A DNA stretch of 30,287 nt, taken from the NCBI GenBank assembly GCA_050299335.1, contig JBNKVT010000045.1, forward strand, positions 1 to 30,287, given 5' to 3'. The DNA is from JBNKVT01 sp050299335. GTDB taxonomy: Bacteria > Pseudomonadota > Alphaproteobacteria > Rhodobacterales > Rhodobacteraceae. Positions 1 to 9,755 of this stretch are shown here, piece after piece. The notes under the pieces were generated by a model. That model saw only the letters and a program-made list of their open reading frames with translations, was not told where the DNA came from and ran no database searches. Within the stretch, counting starts at the first letter, position 1. The number at the start of each line of letters is the position of its first letter. Made by a program: the position numbers and the translations under genes.

Positions 1-184
1 GGCGGCCCTGTGCGGTGTTTTTTCGCCCCGCTGCGGGGGCCGATCCGGGGGGGGCCCCGCCCCCCGCACCCCCCGGGAGTATTTATGAGAAGGAGGACGG
101 GAAAGCGTGTTTCACGGAAGGTCCGGATACTGGTCGGGCAAGCAGATATCCAAAACATTCCAACCAGAAAAGCGCCCCGTTCCC

Positions 185-763
185 CTATTCCCCATCCGCC
201 TTGACCGTAACCCGGCGCATCACGTCCGGATCGGTCACCGCCCCGTTCGCCGCCCGGTCGCCACGGGTGATCGCATCGACGACCTCCTGGCCCGAAACCA
301 CCCGACCGAAGACCGTGTATTGTCCGTTGAGCGACGGGGCCTCGGCAAACATGATAAAGAACTGCGAATTGGCCGAATTCGGATTCTGCGACCGGGCCAT
401 GCCGACGACGCCCTTTTCATACGGGATATCGGAGAATTCCGCTGGCAGGTCAGGCATGTCCGAACCGCCCTGTCCCGCGCGGCCGATCTGGTCCCCTCCC
501 GCGATGCCGAACTGCACATCGCCGGTCTGGGCCATAAACCCATCAATCACCCGGTGAAAGACCACATTGTCATATTTTCCCGCCCGCGCCAGCGCCTTGA
601 TCCGCGCCACATGTTCGGGAGCGACATCGGGCAGAAGCTCGATCTCGACACTGCCGTTGGCCGCCCCTTCGATCTCGATGACGAGGATGTTCTCGGCGTC
701 CTGGGCGAGGGCCACGCCCGCGCTCAGGACAAGGGCGGCCAGCGCCGCGGCGAGGCCCCTCAT
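185..763 (-). CDS. Secreted cyclophilin-type peptidyl-prolyl cis-trans isomerase
   Basis: The product (192 residues) interconverts cis and trans prolyl bonds, probably helping proteins fold in the periplasm. Residues 1-21 form a signal peptide: Met-Arg, a long Ala/Leu/Val core and an Ala-Leu-Ala-Gln end. The mature part carries the cyclophilin signatures FHRVIDGFMAQTGD, NPNSANSQFFIMF and LNGQYTVFGRVV, which hold the active-site Arg, Phe and Gln positions of the family. The start overlaps the stop of the upstream cyclophilin gene in an ATGA at 760-763, so the two are translationally coupled. Length suits small bacterial cyclophilins (PpiA type). The closest relative seen here is its own neighbour, which lacks the signal peptide. 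Function class is secure; the precise client proteins are unknown. Confidence 0.93.
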   Translation of the reverse strand: MRGLAAALAALVLSAGVALAQDAENILVIEIEGAANGSVEIELLPDVAPEHVARIKALARAGKYDNVVFHRVIDGFMAQTGDVQFGIAGGDQIGRAGQGGSDMPDLPAEFSDIPYEKGVVGMARSQNPNSANSQFFIMFAEAPSLNGQYTVFGRVVSGQEVVDAITRGDRAANGAVTDPDVMRRVTVKADGE

Positions 764-1269
764 GCCAGGTCCGCCGCAACCTTGACCGAAATCATCCGGT
801 CGGGAGTCGCTGGCGGCTCGCCACGGGTGATGGCGTCGACATGTTCCATGCCCGCGACAACCCGGCCGAAATTGGTGTACTGGCCGTTGAGGAAATGCCC
901 GTCCGCGAACATGATGAAGAACTGCGAATTGGCCGAGTTGGGATTGGCCGACCGCGCCATCCCAAGCGCACCGCGATCGAAGGGCACCGAGGAGAACTCC
1001 GCCGCGAGATCGGGAAGTTCCGAGCCGCCCGTGCCCATACGGCCGGGATTGTAGCCGTCCTCCATATTGGCGTGTTCCACATCGCCGGTCTGGGCCATGA
1101 ACCCGTCGATCACCCGATGGAAGGCGACGTTGTCATATTTGCCGGCCCGCGCCAGTTCCTTGACCCGCGCCACATGACCCGGGGCAACATCGGCGAGCAG
1201 TTCGAGCTGCACCTCGCCATCCTTCAGTTCGATCACGAGCGTGTTCTCGGGGTCTTTGATTTCGGCCAT
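760..1269 (-). CDS. Cytoplasmic cyclophilin-type peptidyl-prolyl cis-trans isomerase
   Basis: A 169-residue cyclophilin without signal peptide, hence cytoplasmic (PpiB type). It shows FHRVIDGFMAQTGD, NPNSANSQFFIMF and LNGQYTNFGRVVAGMEHVDAI. The start was set at the ATG at 1269 because an AGGAAGG ribosome site lies just upstream and the protein then begins at the family's beta-strand (MAEIKDPENTLVIEL). A longer frame reaching 1374 would add 35 residues with no family match. The gene ends inside the ATGA shared with the secreted paralogue. coaD lies upstream on the same strand with a gap of 126 bases, so the three may be one transcript. Confidence 0.93.
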   Translation of the reverse strand: MAEIKDPENTLVIELKDGEVQLELLADVAPGHVARVKELARAGKYDNVAFHRVIDGFMAQTGDVEHANMEDGYNPGRMGTGGSELPDLAAEFSSVPFDRGALGMARSANPNSANSQFFIMFADGHFLNGQYTNFGRVVAGMEHVDAITRGEPPATPDRMISVKVAADLA

Positions 1270-1395
1270 GAAAGCCTTCCTTTCGCGTCTTCGGTCTGAG
1301 ATTGCCGCGCACCCTAGTGCGCATTCGGCCCGGGGAAAACCGGTTTTCGCTCCCGATGCCGTGAACCGGCCCATGGGCCTGCGGGTGCCACGGGA

Positions 1396-1914
1396 TCAGA
1401 CGAATTTCCCGGCCAGCGCCTCCTTGACCGCAGGGGGCACGAATTTGGTGACGTCGCCACCCAGCCGGGCGATTTCCTTGACCAGGCGCGAGGCGATGGC
1501 CTGGTGATTGGCGCCGGCCATCAGGAACACGGTCTCGATCTCCGGATTCAGGGCGCGGTTCATGCCGACCATCTGGAACTCGTACTCGAAATCCGAAACC
1601 GCCCTGAGGCCGCGCACGATCACCTGGGCGCCGACCTCGGCAGCGCAGTCTATGAGCAGGTTGTCGAACGGATGCACCACGATCTCGCACGCGGTCCGGT
1701 CCGCGATCCTGTCGCATTCGACCCCGACCATCGCCACCCGTTCCTCGAGCGTGAAGAGCGGGCCCTTGTCGCGGTTAACCGCCACGCCGATCACCAGGCG
1801 GTCGACCAGCGAGGCCGCCCGCTCGATGATGTCCGTGTGACCGAGGGTCACCGGATCGAACGTGCCGGGATATAGTCCTGTCCGCAACCGCCCGCGCCCT
1901 TTCGCCCGCCTCAT
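1396..1914 (-). CDS. coaD: Phosphopantetheine adenylyltransferase
   Basis: CoaD transfers AMP from ATP to 4'-phosphopantetheine, the penultimate step of coenzyme A synthesis, in the cytoplasm. The nucleotidyltransferase signature TGLYPGTFDPVTLGH lies near residues 12-26, with the TxGH nucleotide-binding motif at its end. Later family segments include VIVRGLRAVSDFEYEFQM and the C-terminal IASRLVKEIA. With the ATG at 1914 the protein has 172 residues, about ten more than usual. A TTG at 1887 would give 163 residues starting directly before the conserved strand, and has AAAGGG upstream, whereas the ATG has no clear ribosome site. The start is therefore uncertain; the function is not. Confidence 0.95.
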   Translation of the reverse strand: MRRAKGRGRLRTGLYPGTFDPVTLGHTDIIERAASLVDRLVIGVAVNRDKGPLFTLEERVAMVGVECDRIADRTACEIVVHPFDNLLIDCAAEVGAQVIVRGLRAVSDFEYEFQMVGMNRALNPEIETVFLMAGANHQAIASRLVKEIARLGGDVTKFVPPAVKEALAGKFV

Positions 1915-2122
1915 GCCGCAGGCAACACCATCGGACCCGGAAGGTCAACTCCATGACGAAGAAGCGGGAACGACCGATGGCCATTGCGCCACCCTTCTCC
2001 TGGCCCCGCCTCGAGAACGGGACGCGTGGAGGTTTCGCACCGCTAACGGACAGGACGGCCCTGAGATCCGGCGCGGTTCTGTTCGCGCCCCGGCCAATCC
2101 GGAGCAGGTATCTTGCCAGACC

Positions 2123-2560
2123 CTAGCCGTGACCGACGATCATATCGGTCAGCGCCGCGTTTTCACGCTGGATTTCCTCCATCCGGTACTTGACCACGTC
2201 ACCGATCGAGATCACCCCGACCATCCGTCCGTTTTCCAGCACCGGGAGATGCCGAAATCGACCCGCCGTCATCTTGTTCAGCACGTCGATGGCTGTATCG
2301 GAAGGCGCGGCCGTCTTGACCTCGCGCGTCATCAGCTCCGAGACCCGGTGATCGAGGCAGGCAGGACCCTGCCGCCCCAGTTCCCGGACGATATCACGCT
2401 CCGACAGAACCCCGTTCAGGCGGAATCCGTCCTCCGAGACCACTAGCGCCCCGATTCCGCGCGCCGACAACAGCGCCGCCGCCTCGCTGATCTCGGCATC
2501 GGGCTTGATGGTGAGAATTTCGGCATTGCCTTTCGACTGCAGAATTTTCTTCACGGTCAT
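2123..2560 (-). CDS. Protein of two CBS domains
   Basis: A 145-residue cytoplasmic protein made almost entirely of two CBS domains (about residues 8-65 and 74-130), a Bateman module. CBS pairs bind adenosyl nucleotides (AMP, ATP, SAM) and usually act as energy or ligand sensors. Visible motifs are GIGALVVSEDG, GVLSERDIVREL, FRHLPVLENGRMVGVISIGDVVK. A GGGAGA ribosome site precedes the ATG. Stand-alone CBS proteins of this length are common in Alphaproteobacteria and their partners are mostly unknown. It lies 208 bases upstream of coaD on the same strand, and is divergent from the PilZ gene. Confidence 0.9.
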   Translation of the reverse strand: MTVKKILQSKGNAEILTIKPDAEISEAAALLSARGIGALVVSEDGFRLNGVLSERDIVRELGRQGPACLDHRVSELMTREVKTAAPSDTAIDVLNKMTAGRFRHLPVLENGRMVGVISIGDVVKYRMEEIQRENAALTDMIVGHG

Positions 2561-2720
2561 GTGCGTTCTCCCAGATTATCCGACAAGACTGCCTCCGGCC
2601 TCCGGGTTGTGTCAAGCGATCCGGGCTCGCCCAAGTGGCTAGAGTTTTAGACGATTTCCCCGGCCTCTTATCGGTCGCTTAACCGAGATGCGGCAAGCTG
2701 GCGTCAGAAGGTAGAGTATC

Positions 2721-4226
2721 ATGTGTGTGGGTTTCCGGTTCTGGGGGACGATTGCGGTGCTTGCTGTCGCGCTTATGGCCGCGTCGCAAGGCGCGGCCAG
2801 GACGTCTTGCGACACAATCGTCCAGCTCGTCGCCATCGAGGCGAAGGCCACCGCCTTCCTGGATGGCTCGCGGACCACGACCGAGGCCGAACTGTTCGAC
2901 CATATCGAACTCGCGCTGTATGAATCCTTCCCCGATGCAGCAACGGCGGCGGCGGAAAGCAGCTTTGTCACGGCCTATTACAGCACCCGGATGATGGCCA
3001 TCCAGATCTACCGCCGCCAGGGACGGGAAGACGCACGGGCCTACATGCGCTCCTCCTCCTTCCGCATGCTCACCGAAACCCTCGACAACCTCCACAAGGA
3101 TCGCAACTGCGCCATGCAAGGCGGGCGGGCACTTGTCGGCGACCGGGTCGGAACCTCGCCGAATTACGAGATTGCCTCCGGCGGCAAACGCGGCGACGAC
3201 ACGCCGCTTTCCGAGAGCACAAACCCGACCCGCTCCGAGAAGGTCGATGTCGGTCATGCCGAACCCGAAGCGCTGCCGCTCCTGCCGCTGGCGACGGCGG
3301 TGACCGGCACCATCCTTCTGGCCTGGGGCTTCCTGCGGTTCCGCCGCCGCAAGCCGGAACGGCGACTGAGCTGCAATATCGTCGTCCTGGTCTCGAACGG
3401 CTCGCAGATCAAGGAAACCACTCTCACCGATATCAGCCGCGGCGGCTGCAAGATCATCCTCAATCTGGACCTGAACAAAGGCGACCCGATCAAGATCATG
3501 TGGGCGCGAGACTGGGTCAAGGGTGCCTGCATGTGGCTGGACGACGATTTCTGCGGCGTCATGTTCGACACCCGCCTGACCAGGGCACAGCTCGAAATGG
3601 TCCATACGATAGACCGCTACGACGAATTCCTCCGCGCCAGCGATCTGGAGGAGCTGGGCCTGATCGAGGACGAAAAGCTTCACGTCGCCGAGGCCGAGGA
3701 AGAACGCGAACTGGGTGCGGAGATGGATGTCGAATGGCCGCACCGCTCCTGGCGGAACGCCTCTGTGAAGACCTCAAAAGAGGATGAGGAAGATGAAGCG
3801 GGCCGCACGGATGAAGGGGGCGGGGCCGGTCCTGACTCAGGCGCCGCGGATGGCGACGCCGTGGCGGCGGTTTCCGGCGAGGACGACCCGACAGCGGATG
3901 ACGAAGATGCGGCCGAGGCCGGGGAAGGGGCTGGCGCGTTTCCCGATACCGGCCGGGATGGCCCGGACGCAGCCCTGCCGGATGACGGCAGCGAAGCCGG
4001 GATCTCAGGCGCCGCGACCGGGACGGTGGCCGATCCGGACCGGGGCGAACAGGCTGACGGTGCCGAAGGCAGCGACGATGACACGCCGCAGGAAGTCCAA
4101 CTGAGTTTCGACGATCTCTTCGGGCTTGCCGGCGACGCGCCCGCACCTTCCATCGAGGGCGAGGGTCACGCTGAAGACACCAAGGCCGCGCGGCGGGAAA
4201 AGGCCGAGATTCAGCCCGCCGAATAG
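2721..4226 (+). CDS. Exported, membrane-anchored protein with PilZ-like domain and acidic tail
   Basis: A 501-residue protein of unusual layout. Residues 1-26 look like a signal peptide or membrane anchor ending Ala-Ala-Arg. Residues 30-180 form a helical, probably periplasmic part with two Cys (30 and 130). Residues 187-206 form a membrane span followed by RFRRRKPERR. Residues 210-285 resemble a PilZ domain: an Arg-rich entry (RRKPERR), DISRGG as the D/NxSxxG motif, and a closing strand FCGVMFD. PilZ domains bind cyclic di-GMP. From about residue 310 the chain is Glu/Asp/Ala/Gly-rich low complexity. The PilZ part would be cytoplasmic, the N-terminal part periplasmic. No pathway is evident from neighbours. 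The PilZ call is moderate because the Arg motif is not the strict RxxxR. Confidence 0.8.
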   Translation: MCVGFRFWGTIAVLAVALMAASQGAARTSCDTIVQLVAIEAKATAFLDGSRTTTEAELFDHIELALYESFPDAATAAAESSFVTAYYSTRMMAIQIYRRQGREDARAYMRSSSFRMLTETLDNLHKDRNCAMQGGRALVGDRVGTSPNYEIASGGKRGDDTPLSESTNPTRSEKVDVGHAEPEALPLLPLATAVTGTILLAWGFLRFRRRKPERRLSCNIVVLVSNGSQIKETTLTDISRGGCKIILNLDLNKGDPIKIMWARDWVKGACMWLDDDFCGVMFDTRLTRAQLEMVHTIDRYDEFLRASDLEELGLIEDEKLHVAEAEEERELGAEMDVEWPHRSWRNASVKTSKEDEEDEAGRTDEGGGAGPDSGAADGDAVAAVSGEDDPTADDEDAAEAGEGAGAFPDTGRDGPDAALPDDGSEAGISGAATGTVADPDRGEQADGAEGSDDDTPQEVQLSFDDLFGLAGDAPAPSIEGEGHAEDTKAARREKAEIQPAE

Positions 4227-4438
4227 ATCCGCGCGCGCGCCTCCGGCCCGACCGGCGCATTTCACCGATCCCGGGCCGTCGCCCGCACCTCCCGCAACTC
4301 CCGCAAATCCCGATCGCGTCACTCCCGCGCTCCATATGCGGCACCTTGTCCGCATCGCGGGCGAATGGTCATTTTCCTCTCCCAATCCCCGTTCGATGTC
4401 ACTAGTGTCCCGGCAAAACGAAATCTGGGAGATCATCC

Positions 4439-5938
<1,500 letters not shown>

Positions 5939-5955
5939 CCGGCGCTGCCGGGATT

Positions 5956-5978
5956 CCCCCCTCCCGCTGGGAGGGGGG
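5956..5978. repeat. GC-rich perfect hairpin between convergent genes
   Basis: Arms CCCCCCTCCC and GGGAGGGGGG are perfectly complementary around GCT, followed by TTAGGGGGGAGG. It lies between the convergent mmsA and nnr genes and could stop transcription from either side, but no T-run follows. The same wording is familiar as a dispersed repeat in many proteobacterial genomes, so it may be a repeat copy and not a true terminator. Confidence 0.6.
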
Positions 5979-6013
5979 TTAGGGGGGAGGTTTGGCCCGG
6001 GACCTCGCAGCCT

Positions 6014-7615
6014 CTAAAGCCCCAGATCCCGGAACACGCCAGGCAGCATCTCCGGCAGGTCCTCGGCGATCAGCCCCGGCCCGAATTTCCGCGCACATTC
6101 CACATGCAGCCACGCCCCGGCCTCGGCCGCCGCCATCGGCGCGAACCCCCGCGCCAGCAGCCCGGTGATGAACCCCGCCAGCACATCGCCGGACCCCGCC
6201 GTCGCCAGCCACGGAGCCGCCCGCTCATAATGCGCCGAATTGATCGAACACCGCCCATCCGGCCCCGCAATCACCGTATCCGCCCCCTTGTACAGCACCA
6301 CACACCCCGCCCGCGCCGCCGCCTCCCGCGTTGCATCGACCTTGGAATAGGCCGGGCCAGTGGTGGCAGGAGCCGCGAGTTTCTCGGCGAGATCGGGGAA
6401 CAGCCGGGCGAATTCGCCGGCATGAGGGGTGAGGACACAGTTGGCGTGGAGCTTGCCGAACAGGTCGCGATTTCGGGCCAGAAGCGTCAGGGCATCGGCA
6501 TCCAGCACCGTGCTCCGCCCGACTTCCAGTGATGCAGCCACCAGTTCGGCCGCCCTGTCGTCGAGGCCAAGCGCGGGACCGATGCACAGCGCGTTGATCC
6601 TTGTGTCTTCCAGCAGGACCTGCAGCGTGTTCGCCTTGTCCACCTCGCGCAGCATGATGGCATTCAGGTGCGCAGCGTGTTCGGGACAGGCACTTGAAGG
6701 TGCAGCGATGGTTACCAACCCTGCTCCAATCCTGATTGCACCACGAGCAGCAAGGCGAACTGCGCCAGTCTGGTTTCTTGGGCCCGAAACCATGACCGCA
6801 TGCCCGTGATGGTATTTGTGAAAGCCATACTTCCGCCCGAGGAGCTTCTTGTCAGTTACCTCCGCGATCCGTACCAATTGCTGTTTGTTGGCATTGTAGG
6901 CCGTCCTGAGCGGCTTGTTGTGGTTTGAGGGATTCTTGCGAGCCGCCGCATATATGCGATCAAGACCAATATCCACCAGGCGAATTGAACCCCGTTTCCA
7001 AACGCCCTTTCCCAAGAAGTGCCCCAGTTTCATCCTGTGAAATGTGACCGTTAGTGCCACTTCCGGCACTTCATGAGCACCAAGGTCTGAACCGCTGTCC
7101 AAACAAATACCGGATGGGCTATCAATGGCCACCCGTCTCTCTCTGCCCTGGTCTCCGGTCAACTCACGCGCGAAAAAGTTTGCAATATCTGGATTCAGCT
7201 CACGGGTAATTCCCGTGCCAAAAACAGAGTCGATTGAGAGTGAGGTCTTATCGATACGCAGATTATGCAGTTGAGACTGAAGGTCCCGAACCTCCCCCAT
7301 CTCCCCCCACCGCTCATAATTCACCCGCGCATCCGGCGGCAGCTTCCCGGCGTCCCCATAAAGAAACACCCCCACCTCCCACCCCCGCTCCTTCAGCAGC
7401 CGCGCCACCACAAACCCGTCGCCGCCATTGTTCCCCGGTCCGCACAGCACCACCGCGCGCTGCGAGGTCAAAGCCATCTCGGGCCACTCCTCCAGCACCG
7501 CCTCGACCACCCCGCGGCCCGCACGCTCCATCAGCTCCAGGCCGGTGACCTCGCCGGAGGCAATCGCCGCCGCCTCGATGGCGCGCATCTGGGCGGCCGT
7601 CAAAAGCTCCGTCAT
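6014..7615 (-). CDS. nnr: Bifunctional NAD(P)H-hydrate epimerase / ADP-dependent NAD(P)H-hydrate dehydratase
   Basis: The enzyme repairs hydrated NADH and NADPH: the N-terminal half epimerises R- and S-NAD(P)HX and the C-terminal half dehydrates S-NAD(P)HX with ADP. Counting from the ATG at 7615 (533 residues; AAAGG upstream) the epimerase domain spans about 5-220 with CGPGNNGGDGFVVAR (58-72) and DSVFGTG (129-135). The ribokinase-like dehydratase domain spans about 250-530 with LTPHAGEFARLFP (395-407), LYKGADTVI and TAGSGDVLAGFITGLLARG (472-490). The gene is a composition mosaic: hand counts give 78% GC for 6121-6180 but 50% for 6841-6900 and 48% for 7201-7260. It is divergent from glnB. Confidence 0.94.
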   Translation of the reverse strand: MTELLTAAQMRAIEAAAIASGEVTGLELMERAGRGVVEAVLEEWPEMALTSQRAVVLCGPGNNGGDGFVVARLLKERGWEVGVFLYGDAGKLPPDARVNYERWGEMGEVRDLQSQLHNLRIDKTSLSIDSVFGTGITRELNPDIANFFARELTGDQGRERRVAIDSPSGICLDSGSDLGAHEVPEVALTVTFHRMKLGHFLGKGVWKRGSIRLVDIGLDRIYAAARKNPSNHNKPLRTAYNANKQQLVRIAEVTDKKLLGRKYGFHKYHHGHAVMVSGPRNQTGAVRLAARGAIRIGAGLVTIAAPSSACPEHAAHLNAIMLREVDKANTLQVLLEDTRINALCIGPALGLDDRAAELVAASLEVGRSTVLDADALTLLARNRDLFGKLHANCVLTPHAGEFARLFPDLAEKLAAPATTGPAYSKVDATREAAARAGCVVLYKGADTVIAGPDGRCSINSAHYERAAPWLATAGSGDVLAGFITGLLARGFAPMAAAEAGAWLHVECARKFGPGLIAEDLPEMLPGVFRDLGL

Positions 7616-7643
7616 CGAAAAACCTTTCTCATCCCGCTTGCCC

Positions 7644-7662
7644 AATAGGCAGACTGCCTATT
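7644..7662. promoter_or_regulatory. 19-bp perfect palindrome between nnr and glnB (candidate operator)
   Basis: AATAGGCAGACTGCCTATT is a perfect palindrome with one central base. It is followed by TTTT and by a further AGGCA half-copy at 7667-7671. It lies 29 bases upstream of the nnr start and about 137 bases upstream of glnB, which are divergent, so a terminator would serve no gene here. A one-base centre and flanking half-site suit a dimeric regulator. The regulator is unknown; the site does not match the NtrC or sigma-54 patterns I would expect near glnB. Confidence 0.5.
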
Positions 7663-7798
7663 TTTTAGGCAACTTGAACCTTATCCGCCAGGCAACCCCC
7701 GGCCAGTCCCGCCCCGACTTTGCAACCCGGAAGCCGCGCGTGTTTTCTGCCCTTCGGAACTAATCCGGCCTGAACAGCCGGGCCAATGGAGTTGAGGT

Positions 7799-8137
7799 AT
7801 GAAAAAAATCGAGGCGATCATCAAGCCGTTCAAACTCGACGAGGTGAAGGAAGCGCTGCAGGAGGTCGGAATTCAGGGCCTCTCTGTCATCGAGGCCAAG
7901 GGCTTCGGACGCCAGAAGGGCCATACCGAGCTTTATCGCGGGGCCGAATACGTCGTCGATTTCCTGCCCAAGGTGAAAATCGAGGTGGTACTCAGCGACG
8001 ACCTGGTCGAGGCCGCCGTCGAGGCGATCGTCGGCGCGGCGAAGACCGGCAAGATCGGCGATGGCAAGATCTTCATCTCGTCTGTAGAACAGGCGATCCG
8101 CATCAGAACAGGGGAAGAGGGCGGCGAAGCGCTCTGA
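7799..8137 (+). CDS. glnB: Nitrogen regulatory protein PII
   Basis: PII is a trimeric cytoplasmic sensor of 2-oxoglutarate, ATP/ADP and, through uridylylation by GlnD, glutamine; it controls GlnE, NtrB and related targets. The 112 residues match the family exactly. The T-loop ELYRGAEYVVDFLPKVK includes Tyr51, the uridylylation site, and the C-terminal signature GKIGDGKIF is present. The start follows GGAG and GAGG. glnA follows after 81 bases in the same direction, the classical glnBA arrangement of Rhodobacteraceae, which separates it from glnK that usually sits next to amtB. Confidence 0.97.
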   Translation: MKKIEAIIKPFKLDEVKEALQEVGIQGLSVIEAKGFGRQKGHTELYRGAEYVVDFLPKVKIEVVLSDDLVEAAVEAIVGAAKTGKIGDGKIFISSVEQAIRIRTGEEGGEAL

Positions 8138-8218
8138 ACCGGACATGGAGGGCGGGCGCTGCGGCGCGCAGTCACCGCCCCCGACGACACTCCGCGCCAC
8201 GAACAATGGGAACAAGAC

Positions 8219-9628
8219 ATGAGCGATGTGAAAAAGGTTCTATCCACGATCAAGGATGAAGAGGTCGATTACGTCGATATCCGCTTCACCGACCCGCGTG
8301 GCAAACTGCAGCATGTGACCGTGATGTCCGACCAGGTCGACGAGGACTTCATGGAAGAAGGCTTCATGTTCGACGGCTCGTCGATTGCCGGCTGGAAGGC
8401 GATCAACCAGTCCGACATGAAACTGATGCCGGACGCGGATTCAGCCTATATCGACCCGTTCTATGCCGAGAAAACGCTTTGCATGCACTGCTCGATCGTC
8501 GAGCCCGATACCGGCGAAGACTATAACCGCGACCCCCGCTCGACGGCGGAAAAGGCCGAGGCCTATCTCAAGTCCTCCGGCATCGGCGACACCTCCTATT
8601 TCGGTCCCGAGGCCGAGTTCTTCCTGTTCGACGATGTGCGGTTCTCGAACACCATGAACAAGGTTTCCTACGAGGTCGACGCCGATGACGCGGCCTGGAA
8701 CACCGATGCCGAGTTCGAGATGGGCAACATGGGCCACCGCCCCGGCGTCAAGGGCGGCTATTTCCCGGTGAACCCGACCGACGCTGCGATGGACCTGCGC
8801 TCCGAAATGCTCAGCACCATGAAGCGGATCGGCATGAAGGTCGACAAGCACCACCACGAGGTGGCGTCCTGCCAGCACGAACTGGGCCTGATCTTCAGCT
8901 CGCTGACCAAACAGGCCGACGAGCTGCAGAAATACAAATACATCATCCACAACGTCGCCCATGCCTATGGCAAGTCCGCGACCTTCATGCCCAAGCCGAT
9001 TGCCGGCGACAACGGCACGGGGATGCATGTGAACATGTCGATCTGGAAGGACGGCGCGCCGCTCTTTGCCGGTGACAAATATGCCGACCTCAGCCAGGAG
9101 GCCCTGTGGTATATCGGCGGCATCCTGAAACACGCCAAGGCGCTGAACGCCTTCACCAACCCATCCACCAACAGCTACAAGCGCCTGATCCCCGGCTTCG
9201 AGGCCCCGGTTCTGCGCGCCTATTCGGCCCGCAACCGGTCGGGCTGCGTGCGTATCCCGTGGACCGACAGCCCGAAGGCCAAGCGCGTCGAGGCCCGTTT
9301 CCCCGATCCGTCCTCGAACCCGTATCTGTGCTTCGCGGCCCTTCTCATGGCCGGTCTCGACGGGATCAAGAACAAGATCGACCCGGGTGCGCCGAACGAC
9401 AAGGACCTCTACGACCTGCCGCCCGAGGAACTGGCCGGCATCCCGACGGTCTGCGCGTCGCTCCGCGAAGCCCTTGGCGCTCTGGAAGAGGACCACGAAT
9501 TCCTCACCGCCGGCGGCGTCTTCGACATGGACCAGATCGAGGGCTATACCGAGCTCAAATGGGAAGAGGTCTACGCCTTCGAACACACCCCGCATCCGGT
9601 CGAGTACCAGATGTATTACAGCTGCTGA
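8219..9628 (+). CDS. glnA: Glutamine synthetase type I
   Basis: GlnA makes glutamine from glutamate, ammonia and ATP as a cytoplasmic dodecamer. The 469 residues are the standard GSI length. Visible are FDGSSIAGW (51-59), the catalytic-domain EAEFFLFDDV, NGTGMHVNMSIWKDG (265-279), the glutamate/ATP segment RNRSGCVRIP (338-347), and KDLYDLPPEE with Tyr398 in the position adenylylated by GlnE. This marks it as the adenylylation-regulated GSI-beta form. It is preceded by glnB, whose product governs that adenylylation, and ends at a strong terminator 26 bases after the stop. Confidence 0.98.
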   Translation: MSDVKKVLSTIKDEEVDYVDIRFTDPRGKLQHVTVMSDQVDEDFMEEGFMFDGSSIAGWKAINQSDMKLMPDADSAYIDPFYAEKTLCMHCSIVEPDTGEDYNRDPRSTAEKAEAYLKSSGIGDTSYFGPEAEFFLFDDVRFSNTMNKVSYEVDADDAAWNTDAEFEMGNMGHRPGVKGGYFPVNPTDAAMDLRSEMLSTMKRIGMKVDKHHHEVASCQHELGLIFSSLTKQADELQKYKYIIHNVAHAYGKSATFMPKPIAGDNGTGMHVNMSIWKDGAPLFAGDKYADLSQEALWYIGGILKHAKALNAFTNPSTNSYKRLIPGFEAPVLRAYSARNRSGCVRIPWTDSPKAKRVEARFPDPSSNPYLCFAALLMAGLDGIKNKIDPGAPNDKDLYDLPPEELAGIPTVCASLREALGALEEDHEFLTAGGVFDMDQIEGYTELKWEEVYAFEHTPHPVEYQMYYSC

Positions 9629-9653
9629 TCACCCCGCTGATCACGGTAATTCC

Positions 9654-9681
9654 GGGCGCCCTTCGGGGCGCCCCTTTTTTT
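9654..9681 (+). terminator. Rho-independent terminator of glnBA
   Basis: A perfect stem GGGCGCCC / GGGCGCCC closes a TTCG tetraloop and is followed by C and seven T. It stands 26 bases after glnA and immediately before the MerR-type promoter, insulating the next unit. Confidence 0.93.
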
Positions 9682-9693
9682 GCCTCCACGCCC

Positions 9694-9724
9694 TTGACTT
9701 GAACCATGGTTCAAGTCGTATCCA
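9694..9724 (+). promoter_or_regulatory. MerR-family operator-promoter with 19-bp spacer
   Basis: A -35 box TTGACT (9694-9699) and a -10 box TATCCA (9719-9724) are separated by 19 bases instead of 17. The spacer region contains the perfect 20-bp palindrome ACTTGAACCATGGTTCAAGT (9697-9716). The over-long spacer with a centred dyad is the hallmark of promoters that MerR-family activators untwist. The cognate regulator is almost certainly the MerR gene at 10288, which the promoter itself transcribes. Confidence 0.88.
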
Positions 9725-9755
9725 GAGGACCATCCAGCGAAAGAAGGAGAACGCC

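Noticed and set aside
1..120. Gene at the left edge of the window
   Set aside because: The short frames there are Arg/Pro/Gly runs from GC-rich DNA without a ribosome site or family match; the segment with CCCCCGGGAGTATTTATGAG looks intergenic.
107..1054. Long plus-strand open frame opposite the cyclophilins
   Set aside because: It mirrors the codon bias of the two minus-strand cyclophilin genes, spans both of them and has no recognisable domains or ribosome site.
7663..7730. Sigma-54 promoter before glnB
   Set aside because: TTTGCA at 7719-7724 could be a -12 box, but no GG stands at the required distance upstream.
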